Positions 43,690 through 52,548 of a DNA stretch of 64,000 bases are shown here, piece after piece; position 1 is the stretch's first letter, and every line of letters begins with the position of its first letter. Position numbers and translations under genes: made by a program. The notes beneath the pieces are model-generated. The model saw only the letters and a list, made by a program, of their open reading frames with translations, searched no databases and was not told where the DNA came from. This DNA comes from Ruegeria halocynthiae (GTDB lineage: Bacteria; Pseudomonadota; Alphaproteobacteria; Rhodobacterales; Rhodobacteraceae), in contig NZ_JQEZ01000006.1 of the NCBI RefSeq assembly GCF_000743705.1, positions 4,547 to 68,546 on the forward strand. Direction: 5' to 3'.

Positions 43690-43713
43690 CCCGAAAAAGG
43701 GCTTTTTTTCGGG
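43690..43713. promoter_or_regulatory. Inverted repeat in the ald-lrp intergenic region, candidate regulator site
   Basis: CCCGAAAAAGGG-CTTTTTTTCGGG pattern: CCCGAAAAA and TTTTTTCGGG arms around GGGCT. It lies 45 bp before the Lrp start within the divergent promoter. AT-rich core and dyad symmetry fit Lrp/AsnC binding; it also resembles a terminator, but no gene runs into it. Confidence 0.45.
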
Positions 43714-43758
43714 AAATTGTTCTGTATTCTTCTCAAATCTTGCAAGGAATGTGCGTCA

Positions 43759-44217
43759 ATGAGCCTGGATACGACAGATCGAAAGATTTTGGCAGCTTTG
43801 CAGCGTGATGGCCGGATGTCGAATGCTGAACTGTCCGAACAGGTGAACCTGTCACCTTCGGCCTGCCACCGGCGCGTGCAGCGGCTTGAGGTGGACGGGT
43901 ATATCCGCAAATACGTGGCGCTGCTGGATGCGCGCAAGATGAATGTGCCGACAACCGTGTTTGTCGAGATCACCCTGCAGGGGCAGGCCGAAGAATTGTT
44001 GGATGCCTTCGAAAAGGCAGTCGCGCGAATTCCCGACGTATTGGAATGCCACCTGATGGCCGGGACGGCGGACTATATCCTGAAGGTCGTCGCCGAAAAC
44101 ACCGAGGATTTTGCCCGCATCCACCGTCAGTACCTGTCGCGGCTGCCAGGGGTCGCGCAGATGCAAAGCTCATTCGCGCTGCGCACGGTATTCAAGACCA
44201 CGGCGTTGCCGGTGTAG
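43759..44217 (+). CDS. Lrp/AsnC-family regulator (probable regulator of ald)
   Basis: 152 residues. Winged HTH at 1-60 (LDTTDRKILAALQRDGRMSNAELSEQVNLSPSACHRRVQRLE) and a RAM ligand-binding domain (about 65-150). Size and divergent placement next to ald match AldR-type regulators that activate ald with alanine. ATG at 43759 chosen by the HTH N-terminus; AAGGA lies upstream. Confidence 0.93.
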   Translation: MSLDTTDRKILAALQRDGRMSNAELSEQVNLSPSACHRRVQRLEVDGYIRKYVALLDARKMNVPTTVFVEITLQGQAEELLDAFEKAVARIPDVLECHLMAGTADYILKVVAENTEDFARIHRQYLSRLPGVAQMQSSFALRTVFKTTALPV

Positions 44218-44462
44218 CGGCGGCGCCCGCGCACCGACGCTGTGGTCTGCGCAATCAGGCCAACCCGTTGGCAATGTGGCAATTCTGACGCTTGTATCCC
44301 ATGGCTAGTGGGGTCACACTTGGGCAAAGACCACACATCAAAATGCTGTACCGCCCTGTGCGACGCCGCCCAGGGAAGCATTGTCATTAATTGTTCTGAT
44401 GACATCAGGCGGTTACACGTCGTCGGTACGGTCCGAACCCGGTGATTGATAAGGAGCAGACC

Positions 44463-45380
44463 TTGGCTTACGAACATAACGACGTCCCCAAAGACTGGCT
44501 GGAAGCCGAGCTGGAAGACACGCTGGACGAAGATTTTGAGATCGAATTCAGCGAGCCCATGCTCTCGATGGAAGTCCGCAAGATTTACAAGGATCAGCAC
44601 CCCGACATGCTGGACCGCAAGGTCTATTTCCGCAATCTGCTGCGCCTGCAGGCCGAACTGATCAAGGTACAGGACTGGGTGCAACATACCGGGGCCAAGG
44701 TGTGTATCCTGTTCGAAGGCCGCGACAGCGCCGGCAAAGGCGGGGTTATCAAGCGGATTACCCAGCGTCTGAACCCGCGCGTGGCCCGCGTGGTGGCCTT
44801 GCCTGCACCCAGCCGCCGCGAGCAAAGCCAGTGGTATTTCCAACGCTACGTGCCGCATCTGCCCGCCGCCGGTGAGATCGTGTTCTTCGACCGATCCTGG
44901 TACAACCGTGCCGGGGTCGAGCGGGTGATGGGGTTCGCATCGGATGATCAGGTCGAGCAGTTCTTTCAGGACGTTCCCGAATTCGAACGGATGCTGGTGC
45001 GGTCGGGGATCATTTTGCTGAAATACTGGTTCTCGATTACCGATGAAGAACAACAGCTGCGATTCCTCATGCGTATTCATGACCCGATGAAGCAGTGGAA
45101 ACTGTCGCCGATGGATCTGGAGTCTCGCGTTCGCTGGGAATCCTATACCAAGGCCAAGGAAGACATGTTCTTTCGCACCAATATCCCCGAGGCACCGTGG
45201 TACATCGTCGAAGGCAATGACAAAAAGCGGGAACGCCTGAATTGCATCGAGCACCTTTTGACCAAAATCCCCTATGAGGACGTCCCGCAGGACAAGGTCA
45301 ATCTGCCCGACCGGCGATATAACCCGGAATACGAACGCCGTATTCTGCCGGATGAGTTGTACGTGCCAAAAATATACTGA
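44463..45380 (+). CDS. ppk2: Polyphosphate kinase 2
   Basis: 305 residues, class I PPK2 fold. Walker A CILFEGRDSAGKGGVI, second motif FFDRSWYNRAGVERVMGF, lid region RRE-SQWYFQRY. Transfers phosphate between polyphosphate and nucleoside diphosphates. The TTG at 44463 was chosen because AAGGAG lies seven bases upstream; the longer GTG frame would place that site inside the gene. Acidic N-terminal 40 residues. A hairpin follows the stop. Confidence 0.93.
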   Translation: MAYEHNDVPKDWLEAELEDTLDEDFEIEFSEPMLSMEVRKIYKDQHPDMLDRKVYFRNLLRLQAELIKVQDWVQHTGAKVCILFEGRDSAGKGGVIKRITQRLNPRVARVVALPAPSRREQSQWYFQRYVPHLPAAGEIVFFDRSWYNRAGVERVMGFASDDQVEQFFQDVPEFERMLVRSGIILLKYWFSITDEEQQLRFLMRIHDPMKQWKLSPMDLESRVRWESYTKAKEDMFFRTNIPEAPWYIVEGNDKKRERLNCIEHLLTKIPYEDVPQDKVNLPDRRYNPEYERRILPDELYVPKIY

Positions 45381-45392
45381 CACGCAGGCAGA

Positions 45393-45417
45393 TGCGAGGC
45401 AGTCAAACCGCCTCGCA
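45393..45417 (+). terminator. Hairpin terminator between ppk2 and the convergent CAP gene
   Basis: TGCGAGGC / GCCTCGCA, 8-bp stem, nine-base loop, followed by CCCTTTA; 12 bp after the ppk2 stop and 13 bp before the end of the minus-strand gene, so possibly bidirectional. Confidence 0.55.
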
Positions 45418-45430
45418 CCCTTTAGGACGG

Positions 45431-46579
45431 TTAGGCGGCGTCCATCATGCAGTCGAAGTTGAAGACATTGAATGTGATGACGTCGTTGGCATCGTCACCT
45501 GCCATATCCAGACATGAGACGACGTCGTCGCCCGGGCTGGAATTGTCATTCATCACCAGATCAAAATCATCCTCTGCAGGTTCGGATGGGGCCGTGTCGC
45601 GATTCCATGCGAATTGATCCAACTGCGATTGCAGCGCTTCGACGAATTCCTCGATCTCGGCAAGGAAGGCCGCAACATCGAAGCATGACTCGTCCGGGTC
45701 TTCGACCTCGGTGACATCGGTATCGGGTGTTTCGGGTTCCGGGTCTTCGGTCTCGGTGACATCGGTATCGGGTGTTTCGGGTTCCGGGTCTTCGATCTCG
45801 GTGACATCGGTGTCGGGCGTTTCCGGTTCCGGGTCTTCGACCTCGGTGACATCGGTATCGGGCGTTTCGGGTTCCGGGTCTTCGGTCTCGGTGACGTCGG
45901 TGTCAGGCGTTTCTGGTGCCGGGTCTTCGGTCTCGGTGACATCGGTATCGGGTGTTTCGGGTTCCGGGTCTTCGACCTCGGTGACGTCGGTGTCAGGCGT
46001 TTCTGGTGCCGGATCTTCTGTCTCGGTGACATCGGTGTCGGGCTCTTCGGTGACCGGCTCTTCGGGTTCTGCCACCTCATCAACGGGCGGAACCGGGGCC
46101 GGTGGAGGTGTTGCACCGCCATTGTCCAGCATCACCGCGGCATCCGTGGTGGCAAAGTTCTGGGTGACCATGACAGCGTCATAGCCTTGCATGTCGCCGG
46201 TTTCGATGCCGATACCGATGTATTCAAAGTCCGGGTTCAGGATGTTCGCCCGGTGGCCGGGGCTGTTCATCAGGCTTTGGTGCAGCTGTGCGACATCATC
46301 GGTGATACCGGCGGCACCGCGCTCAGACTGCCAGGCGATGTTTTCGCCCGACCGCCAGCTGCCGGAAAATTCGAATCCGGCATCTCCCATGCGCTCGGTC
46401 GCGCTGGAGTCGTTTTCCCCGGTGTGGCTGAACCTATCCGTGTCCAGCATCCAGGCGCTGTGATCCTCGGACGAGTCATTCAGGCGGGTTTCCAGTTTCA
46501 GCGGGTTCAACCCGCGGGATGTGCGCTCTTCGTTGATGAGCGTCAGCATTTCTTGCTCGAACGTACTTGCAGTCGACAT
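45431..46579 (-). CDS. CAP/SCP-domain protein with acidic 15-residue tandem repeats
   Basis: 382 residues. Residues 1-150 form a CAP (SCP/PR-1) domain: LINEERTSRGLNPL, DHSAWMLDTDRFSHTG, GENIAWQS and SPGHRANILNPDFEYIGIGI. A Pro-rich linker is followed by eight copies of P-D-T-D-V-T-E-x-E-D-P-x-P-E-T (about 180-300). The C-terminal about 80 residues are acidic with few cysteines. No Sec signal peptide is visible, although CAP proteins of this kind are normally extracellular; type I secretion through the C-terminus is possible (inference). It ends near the ppk2 terminator. Confidence 0.85.
   Translation of the reverse strand: MSTASTFEQEMLTLINEERTSRGLNPLKLETRLNDSSEDHSAWMLDTDRFSHTGENDSSATERMGDAGFEFSGSWRSGENIAWQSERGAAGITDDVAQLHQSLMNSPGHRANILNPDFEYIGIGIETGDMQGYDAVMVTQNFATTDAAVMLDNGGATPPPAPVPPVDEVAEPEEPVTEEPDTDVTETEDPAPETPDTDVTEVEDPEPETPDTDVTETEDPAPETPDTDVTETEDPEPETPDTDVTEVEDPEPETPDTDVTEIEDPEPETPDTDVTETEDPEPETPDTDVTEVEDPDESCFDVAAFLAEIEEFVEALQSQLDQFAWNRDTAPSEPAEDDFDLVMNDNSSPGDDVVSCLDMAGDDANDVITFNVFNFDCMMDAA
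45683..46042. repeat. 45-bp tandem coding repeat (8 copies)
   Basis: Eight in-frame 45-bp units inside the CAP-domain gene; the last is partial. Units differ mainly at codon 8 (T, V or I) and codon 12 (A or E). Such arrays vary in copy number by slippage. The opposite strand shows a Ser/Gly-rich open frame that is only a shadow. Confidence 0.9.
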
Positions 46580-46888
46580 TAAAGCCTCCGTTTGGTGTGT
46601 CGTCTGTGTAGACGGGGCCAGTTACAGGGGGCTTTGCCGGGGTTGATAGAGGTGCCGAAGTCCAAGGCGAGTTTTGGCGGGGCCGTGCTACCGTCACGAG
46701 ATTCGCTGCGCTGCAAAATGCCGGGCAAAATGCTGCTGAGAGGGAAATGGCAAATTGTCGCGCAGCCGTGCCTTCGGTCGGCGGAATTCAGGCACGAAAC
46801 CATAGCCCTGAAAACGACAAACCCCCGGGCGATGCCTCGGGGGTCGTCAAATAGTGTCATCCAAAGCTGGACGAGTCGCGGGCAGCTC
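46580..46888. other. 309-bp interval without a gene
   Basis: Holds the presumed promoter of the leftward CAP gene, next to 46580, and the terminator of rpsU at 46821-46843. No supported coding frame; the open frame on the + strand continues across rpsU and is a shadow. Confidence 0.6.
46821..46843 (-). terminator. Terminator of rpsU
   Basis: ACCCCCG...CGGGGGT stem; on the minus strand it is followed by TTGTCGTTTT. Located 45 bp downstream of the rpsU stop. Confidence 0.75.
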
Positions 46889-47095
46889 TTAGAGCAAACC
46901 TTCGCGCTGTGCTTTCTTACGTGCCAGTTTACGGGCACGGCGGATCGCTTCAGCTTTCTCGCGCGCTTTTTTCTCGGACGGTTTCTCGAAATGTTGCTTG
47001 AGCTTCATTTCGCGGAACACGCCTTCGCGCTGCAGCTTTTTCTTCAGGGCACGAAGCGCCTGATCGACGTTATTGTCGCGAACACTAACCTGCAT
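46889..47095 (-). CDS. rpsU: Ribosomal protein S21
   Basis: 68 residues, strongly basic. [46 protein letters not shown] is the standard S21 pattern, with an alphaproteobacterial Arg/Lys-rich tail. 30S subunit protein. Monocistronic with its own terminator; divergent from COQ9 across 111 bp. Confidence 0.97.
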   Translation of the reverse strand: MQVSVRDNNVDQALRALKKKLQREGVFREMKLKQHFEKPSEKKAREKAEAIRRARKLARKKAQREGLL

Positions 47096-47206
47096 GTGGT
47101 TGTCACCACCTTTCTAGATAGAGTTGCAAGGAAATTGCAGGAATTGGCCGTATAGCAAAGCCGTTCTAACTTGTCTAGTACTGGTCCCAGGAACCGGAGA
47201 ACCGCC

Positions 47207-47899
47207 ATGACCACCACATATGAAGACGCCAAACAGCAGCTTCTGGATGCGATGCTGACCCACGTGCCCTTCGACGGCTGGACCGAAGCCAGCTTTCGTG
47301 CCGCTATTGCTGATGGCGATATGGACGACGCCCTGGCGCGCGCGATCTGCCCGCGTGGTGCCCTTGATCTGGCGCTGGCATTCCATGCCCGTGGGGATGC
47401 GGCCATGGTGGACCGCCTGAGCGCGGCGGACCTGAGCGAATTGAAATTCCGCGACCGCATCGCCACCGCCGTCCGGTTCCGGCTTGAGGCTGTACCGGAC
47501 AAGGAACTGGTGCGCCGGGGTATGACGCTGTTTTCCCTGCCAACCCATGCGGCGGATGGGGCCAAGGCGATGTGGCAGACCTGCGATCTGATCTGGAATA
47601 CGCTGGGCGATACATCAGAAGATGTGAACTGGTACACCAAGCGGGCGACCCTGTCCGGTGTCTATTCCTCGACCCTGCTGTTCTGGTTGGGGGATGAATC
47701 CCCGGATCATCAAAAAACGTGGGAGTTTCTGGATCGCCGTATTGCCGACGTCATGCAGATCGAAAAGATCAAGGCGCAGGTCAACGGAAACCCGTTGCTA
47801 AAGCCGTTTCTGGCTGTTCCAAACTGGCTGGCCGGTCAGGTGAAGGCGCCCGCCAGATCGCGCGCTGATCTGCCCGGATCGCTGACCCCGCGCAAGTAA
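47207..47899 (+). CDS. COQ9 family protein (ubiquinone biosynthesis)
   Basis: 230 residues. TetR-like helical fold of COQ9: GWTEASFRAAI near the N-terminus, DDVNWYTKRATLSGVYSSTLLFWLGDES and the helix WEFLDRRIADVMQIEK. In mitochondria and alphaproteobacteria the protein binds lipid and supports COQ7-type hydroxylation. The HTH is degenerate; not a repressor. ATG at 47207 with GGAG upstream. Confidence 0.92.
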   Translation: MTTTYEDAKQQLLDAMLTHVPFDGWTEASFRAAIADGDMDDALARAICPRGALDLALAFHARGDAAMVDRLSAADLSELKFRDRIATAVRFRLEAVPDKELVRRGMTLFSLPTHAADGAKAMWQTCDLIWNTLGDTSEDVNWYTKRATLSGVYSSTLLFWLGDESPDHQKTWEFLDRRIADVMQIEKIKAQVNGNPLLKPFLAVPNWLAGQVKAPARSRADLPGSLTPRK

Positions 47900-47963
47900 G
47901 GCGCGCTTGTTACTGGGCCTTTGGTTTTTTGCCTGCTAGGCATTGGGCAAAGGAGATTTGCCC

Positions 47964-48950
47964 ATGACCCAGATGATGCGCGCTGTTGAAATCACCAAAC
48001 CCGGCGGCCCGGATGTTCTGCAACTGACGGAACGGCCCATTCCCGAACCCGAAGCTGGTCAGGTTGTCATCAAAGTGGCCTATGCGGGGGTGAACCGTCC
48101 CGATGCCTTGCAGCGGGCCGGGGCCTATGATCCACCCCCCGGCGCCAGCGATCTGCCGGGGCTTGAGGCTTCGGGTGAGGTCGTGACCGTTGGCGCAGGG
48201 GTCGAGGGGTTATCGGTCGGCGACACGGTCTGCGCGTTGTTGCCCGGCGGCGGTTATGCCGAATATGTCGCCACTCCGGCCGCGCACTGTCTGCCGGTGC
48301 CAAAGGGCATGGGTATGAAAGAAGCGGCTTGCCTGCCCGAAACGTTCTTTACCGTCTGGTCCAACGTGTTCATGCGCGGCGGTCTGAAAGCGGGTGAGCG
48401 GTTCTTGGTGCATGGCGGCTCCAGCGGTATCGGGACCACGGCGATTCAGCTGGCCAATGCGTTTGGCGCACGAGTCTTTGCCACCGCCGGGTCGGATGAA
48501 AAATGCGCCGCCTGCGTGGGCCTTGGGGCAGAAAAGGCGATCAATTATCGGGATGAGGATTTCGTCGCCGCCCTGCGGGCCGAAGGCGGGGCCAACCTGA
48601 TTCTGGATATGGTGGGTGGCGATTACATTCCGCGCAACGTGAAAACACTGGCCGAGGATGGGCGTCTGGTTCAGATCGCCTTTTTGCAAGGACCAAAGGC
48701 CGAGTTGAACTTTGCCCTGATGATGGTCAAGCGCCTGACCCTGACCGGCAGTACCCTGCGCCCGCAAAGCGATCTGGCCAAAGCCGCAATCGCGCGGGAT
48801 CTGCACGAAGCCGTCTGGCCCTTGCTGGAGGCCGGGAAGGTTGCCCCCGTCATGGACAGCGAATTCGATCTGGCCGAGGCGTCAGCGGCCCACGCGCGGA
48901 TGGAAAGCTCGGGGCATATTGGCAAGATCGTTCTGAACGTCGCGGGTTAA
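47964..48950 (+). CDS. NAD(P)H quinone oxidoreductase, PIG3/TP53I3 family
   Basis: 328 residues, MDR fold without zinc sites. AYAGVNRPDALQRAGAYDPPPGASDLPGLEASGEV is characteristic of the PIG3 group; Rossmann motif VHGGSSGIGTTAIQLA. Reduces quinones with NADPH. AAAGGAG before the ATG at 47964. Followed by a strong terminator. Confidence 0.9.
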   Translation: MTQMMRAVEITKPGGPDVLQLTERPIPEPEAGQVVIKVAYAGVNRPDALQRAGAYDPPPGASDLPGLEASGEVVTVGAGVEGLSVGDTVCALLPGGGYAEYVATPAAHCLPVPKGMGMKEAACLPETFFTVWSNVFMRGGLKAGERFLVHGGSSGIGTTAIQLANAFGARVFATAGSDEKCAACVGLGAEKAINYRDEDFVAALRAEGGANLILDMVGGDYIPRNVKTLAEDGRLVQIAFLQGPKAELNFALMMVKRLTLTGSTLRPQSDLAKAAIARDLHEAVWPLLEAGKVAPVMDSEFDLAEASAAHARMESSGHIGKIVLNVAG

Positions 48951-48957
48951 GACAGAT

Positions 48958-48987
48958 GCGCGGGGCATGACCCCCGCGCGCCTTTTA
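48958..48987 (+). terminator. Terminator after the PIG3-family gene
   Basis: GCGCGGGG / CCCCGCGC stem, six-base loop, then GCCTTTTATT. Confidence 0.85.
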
Positions 48988-48988
48988 T

Positions 48989-49846
48989 TCAGGCCACTAC
49001 GCGGCGGTACAGATGCCATGTCGCGTGGCCAAGCACCGGCATCACGACGATCAGCCCCAGCAGCATTGGAATCGCGCCGACAACCAGCAGTGTGGCAACG
49101 ATGAACCCCCAGGCCAGAATGACACCGGGATTAAAGCGCAGCACCCGGACCGAGGTGACAACGGCCACCGGCAGTCCGACCTTGCGATCCAGCAGCAGTG
49201 GAAAGCTGACCACGCTGATTGCAAGCGCCACCAAAGCAAACAGAAAACCCACCGCGTTGCCGAGAATAATCATGGTCCAGCCTGTGCCGGTGGTGAATAC
49301 CTGTGTCACAAATGCCCCGAACGAGGTGGGCAGGTCGGGGCCAAGGGTGTGCACATAAATGCTCTGCGCGACCATCAGCCAGATCAGCAGCAGCATGACC
49401 AGATAAAAGCCCAAGGCCAGAATTGCACCGAAAGACGGGGACCGGAATACGCCGAACGCATCCAGCCAGTGGACCTCGCCGCCCTGTTCCCGTTTGCGGC
49501 TGATTTCGTACAATCCTACGGCGGCAACCGGGCCGATCAGCGCAAACCCCGCAACCAGAGGCGCCAACAGTGGCACCATGTTCCGATTCAGCCCAAAGCC
49601 GAACATCAAAAGCCCCGCGATCGGATAAATCAGAACAATGAATATTGCGTCGGTCCGGGTTTCCAGAAAGTCCTGATAACCCGCCTTTAGACAGGCGCGC
49701 AGGTCCTCGAATGTCACCTTCCGCACAGTCGGCAGGTGCCGGGTGTCCGCGCTGCCGATGCGATTGACGCTTTCGGCTACGTGATCGCCGGTCGCGCCGA
49801 TGCTCCGGGCGGCCCAGCTGATCGGGTTCCCTATCGTTTTGGCCAT
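48989..49846 (-). CDS. DUF2189 membrane protein
   Basis: 285 residues with six predicted transmembrane helices (about 70-275). N-terminal RKVTFEDLRACLKAGYQDFLE fits DUF2189, an uncharacterised inner-membrane family common in Rhodobacterales. ATG at 49846 with GGGAGGGG at good spacing; the much longer upstream open frame overlaps the divergent gene and is a shadow. Confidence 0.88.
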   Translation of the reverse strand: MAKTIGNPISWAARSIGATGDHVAESVNRIGSADTRHLPTVRKVTFEDLRACLKAGYQDFLETRTDAIFIVLIYPIAGLLMFGFGLNRNMVPLLAPLVAGFALIGPVAAVGLYEISRKREQGGEVHWLDAFGVFRSPSFGAILALGFYLVMLLLIWLMVAQSIYVHTLGPDLPTSFGAFVTQVFTTGTGWTMIILGNAVGFLFALVALAISVVSFPLLLDRKVGLPVAVVTSVRVLRFNPGVILAWGFIVATLLVVGAIPMLLGLIVVMPVLGHATWHLYRRVVA

Positions 49847-50038
49847 CGTAGTCCCCTCCCTTTGCGTATCAGCGCAGCGGAGTGAATCCGGCATCGGTTG
49901 CCCTTGGCCGGACCAGCCGGCAACGCGTACTGCATAGTATAGCATAAATTTTCGCGTTGTGGTTGCACCTTGAAAAATCATGTCGATTGCCGTGATTTTC
50001 AGGCGTGCTAGCTTGGTTTCAGGCAACAGGAGGTGAGT

Positions 50039-51022
50039 ATGCAGCAAACGGCAAGAACCGTCGTCATTCATGAACACGGCAACCCCGAAGTTCTGAAGAT
50101 CGAAGATGCGCCATTGGGCGATCCCGGACCGGGCGAGGTTCGCATTCGTCACCGTGCCTGCGGCCTGAATTTCATTGATGTCTATCAACGATCCGGCCTG
50201 TATCCGATGACTCTGCCGCACGCCTTGGGCATGGAGGCCGCAGGCGTGATCGAGGCCGTCGGCGAAGGTGTGACCCATCTGGAACCCGGCCAGCGCGCCG
50301 CCTATGCTGCCGCACCTGCCGGGGCCTATTGTGAGGCGCGCGTGATGCCAGCGGCGCAGGTCTGCCCGTTACCCGACGGGATTTCCTTTGATGTGGCGGC
50401 GGCGATGATGCTTAAGGGGATGACGGTCGAATACCTGTTTCACCGCACGACACCATTGAAACGGGGCGATACCGTGCTGTTTCACGCGGCGGCCGGTGGG
50501 GTGGGGCTGATCGCCTGTCAGTGGGCCAAATCCGAAGGGATCACCCTGATTGGCACGGCGGGTACGGATGAGAAATGCAGCCTGGCGCAGTTCAATGGTG
50601 CTGCGCATTGCATCAACTACCAAACCGAGAATTTCACCGATCGTGTGGCCGAGATCACCAACGGCAAGGGTGTGGATGTGGTTATGGACTCGATCGGTGC
50701 GGATACGTTCGACGGTTCGCTGGATTGCCTCAAGCCGTTGGGGATGATGATCTCGTTTGGCAATGCCTCGGGTGCGGTGCCGCTGATTGATATCGGAATG
50801 CTTGCCAAGAAAGGCTCGCTCAAGATCACGCGGCCAACTCTGTTCACGCATATTTCCGATCACACGGTCTGTCAGGCCATGGCCCGGCGTCTGTTCGGAA
50901 AGGTCGAGGGGGGCGAGGTCAAGATCCACATCGACCAGCGTTTCCCGCTGGATCAGGTGGCCGAGGCCCATCGCGTGCTTGCGGCGCGCCAGACCACCGG
51001 CAGCACGGTGTTGGAGCTATAG
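50039..51022 (+). CDS. Quinone oxidoreductase (QorA-like)
   Basis: 327 residues, zinc-free MDR. RACGLNFIDVYQRSGLYP, LPHALGMEAAGVIEAVG and HAAAGGVGLIACQWAK are the zeta-crystallin/Qor signature. One-electron reduction of quinones with NADPH. ATG at 50039 preceded by AGGAGG. A second quinone reductase lies 1 kb upstream but belongs to a different subfamily. Confidence 0.93.
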   Translation: MQQTARTVVIHEHGNPEVLKIEDAPLGDPGPGEVRIRHRACGLNFIDVYQRSGLYPMTLPHALGMEAAGVIEAVGEGVTHLEPGQRAAYAAAPAGAYCEARVMPAAQVCPLPDGISFDVAAAMMLKGMTVEYLFHRTTPLKRGDTVLFHAAAGGVGLIACQWAKSEGITLIGTAGTDEKCSLAQFNGAAHCINYQTENFTDRVAEITNGKGVDVVMDSIGADTFDGSLDCLKPLGMMISFGNASGAVPLIDIGMLAKKGSLKITRPTLFTHISDHTVCQAMARRLFGKVEGGEVKIHIDQRFPLDQVAEAHRVLAARQTTGSTVLEL

Positions 51023-51076
51023 GCCCAGCGGACCCGGCGCGACCTGACCGGGTCCGAAACCAGCAAGGCCCATGGC

Positions 51077-51610
51077 CTAGAATCGGTATGCCGCGCGGAC
51101 CTGAACGGTGGTTGCATCCACGTCGATGCCGGAGGAATCGAAATCATTGAACTCGTGGTACAGGATTTCACCGCCGACACTGATGTTCGGGGCGATGATC
51201 TGTTCATACCCCGCACCCAGGAACCAACCGTCGTCACTGCCCAGATTGTCGGTTCCGGCCCTGGCGAACCCGCCAACGCCGTATAGCAACCCCTGAGAGG
51301 TCACCTTGTATCCGGCCCGGCCCTTGATGCGCCAAACGTCCTCGACCTTGACGGCGCTGGTCAGATCAATGCTGGTCCAGTCATAATCAAACCCGGCCCC
51401 GACAACCCAGTCGCCCAGATCATAGTCGTATCCAAGGATGATACCGCCGATTACCCCATCGCCATCCACGCCCGAAACATCGGTGTCGATATCGGCGTAG
51501 CCAAGCTGTAGACCTCCGTAAAACCCGGTCCAATCACCCGAGGATTGCGCCATCGCCGCCCCGGCGGCAAAGGTCGCAATTGCCGTAGCAAGAACAATTC
51601 TTCCTGACAT
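51077..51610 (-). CDS. Outer-membrane beta-barrel protein, small Omp25/OmpA-barrel type
   Basis: 177 residues. Signal peptide ending AAGAAMAQ, then eight amphipathic beta-strands beginning WTGFYGGLQLGYA and ending with the C-terminal aromatic VRAAYRF recognised by the Bam machinery. Resembles Brucella/Rhizobium Omp25-31 and porin-like opacity proteins. ATG 51610 has AAAGGAT upstream. Confidence 0.87.
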   Translation of the reverse strand: MSGRIVLATAIATFAAGAAMAQSSGDWTGFYGGLQLGYADIDTDVSGVDGDGVIGGIILGYDYDLGDWVVGAGFDYDWTSIDLTSAVKVEDVWRIKGRAGYKVTSQGLLYGVGGFARAGTDNLGSDDGWFLGAGYEQIIAPNISVGGEILYHEFNDFDSSGIDVDATTVQVRAAYRF

Positions 51611-51834
51611 ATTGCTATCCTTTCGATCAAATTGGTCCGCAGCAAAACCGCGCTGCATGTTCGTCTGTATTGAACACTACGACCCGGCCGCACGACCGGA
51701 TCACCATTGGTTTTGCTATTCCGACCCGAAAAGATGTGCTGCAGCATTGAAATCTGGCGGCACTGGCCCTTGAAAATCCGGGCTCTGCGTTGATTGAAAA
51801 TATAGCGCTGAAAATGGGTGTTTCAAACGACAGA

Positions 51835-51858
51835 CGGCGGCGGAGTAATCCGCCGCCG
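51835..51858 (-). terminator. Terminator of the YHS-domain gene
   Basis: Perfect 10-bp stem CGGCGGCGGA / TCCGCCGCCG with a four-base loop, 24 bp beyond the YHS gene stop. The following sequence on the minus strand (TCTGTCGTTTG) is only moderately T-rich. Confidence 0.65.
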
Positions 51859-51881
51859 ACCGGGATGTTTCTATCAGCGAA

Positions 51882-52355
51882 TTATTGCTGCAGTTCAGCC
51901 GGAGATTTGTCGGAAATGTTTTCCCAGTTTGCGTTGGCTTGCTGGTTAAAGCCCGGGATGTCGCCTTCCCAACGTTCCTGAATGTCTTTCGACAGGTTCA
52001 GGTACAGTTTGTTGTCGACGATTTTCCAGTAAGTCGGGTCGCCGTCAAACTTGAAGCCCATCGCGGTGCCGAATGCGCAGTAGCCGCCATATGCCGGCAG
52101 GTACGCTTCCGGGTTTGCTTCGAAGGCAACCTTGTTTTCTTCGGTAGCAAAGCGGTACAGCGCGTCATCGTGCAGAGTGGTGATTTTGTAGTCACCCTTG
52201 GTGGCTTCGCCGACGGTGAAATAGGCTACGGGGTCATAGCCCTGCATCGCCAGACCGGTCGAGCTTGCGTTGATTTCGACGCCAGCGGCCATTGCCGAGC
52301 TTGCAATCGCAACAGACAGAGCGACACCGCCCAGGATGGATTTGATCTTGTTCAT
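51882..52355 (-). CDS. Periplasmic YHS-domain protein
   Basis: 157 residues. Signal peptide (LGGVALSVAIASSAMAAG), then a YHS-like domain: GLAMQGYDPVAYFTVG, YRFATEENKVAFEANPEAYLPAYGGYCAFG. Single Cys in GGYCAFG; possible metal (copper) binding is inferred from the YHS family. ATG at 52355 with AAAGGTGA upstream. Highly optimised codons and a clean terminator suggest strong expression. Confidence 0.85.
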   Translation of the reverse strand: MNKIKSILGGVALSVAIASSAMAAGVEINASSTGLAMQGYDPVAYFTVGEATKGDYKITTLHDDALYRFATEENKVAFEANPEAYLPAYGGYCAFGTAMGFKFDGDPTYWKIVDNKLYLNLSKDIQERWEGDIPGFNQQANANWENISDKSPAELQQ

Positions 52356-52548
52356 GATTTCACCTTTCGTGAATTGGGCCGCCATACGGCACCGTAATTG
52401 AGCCAGGGCAACCCTGTGGTTTTGTTCCGTGAGACCGACAATTGGCCGTCACGCTACCGAAGTGGGCAGTCCTGTCATCACGTTCAAAACAATCAATTGT
52501 GAATGTGCAGTAACAAAGGGGATCTGTTCAAAAATGCAGCAGGTCCAG

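Noticed and set aside
44220..44462. tRNA or structured RNA before ppk2
   Set aside because: No cloverleaf or T-arm pattern could be drawn; appears to be an ordinary promoter region.
45683..46042. CRISPR-like array
   Set aside because: Repeats are contiguous 45-bp coding units without unique spacers and without cas genes.
45711..46184. Ser/Gly/Val-repeat protein on the + strand
   Set aside because: Reverse-strand reading of the 45-bp repeats of the CAP-domain gene.
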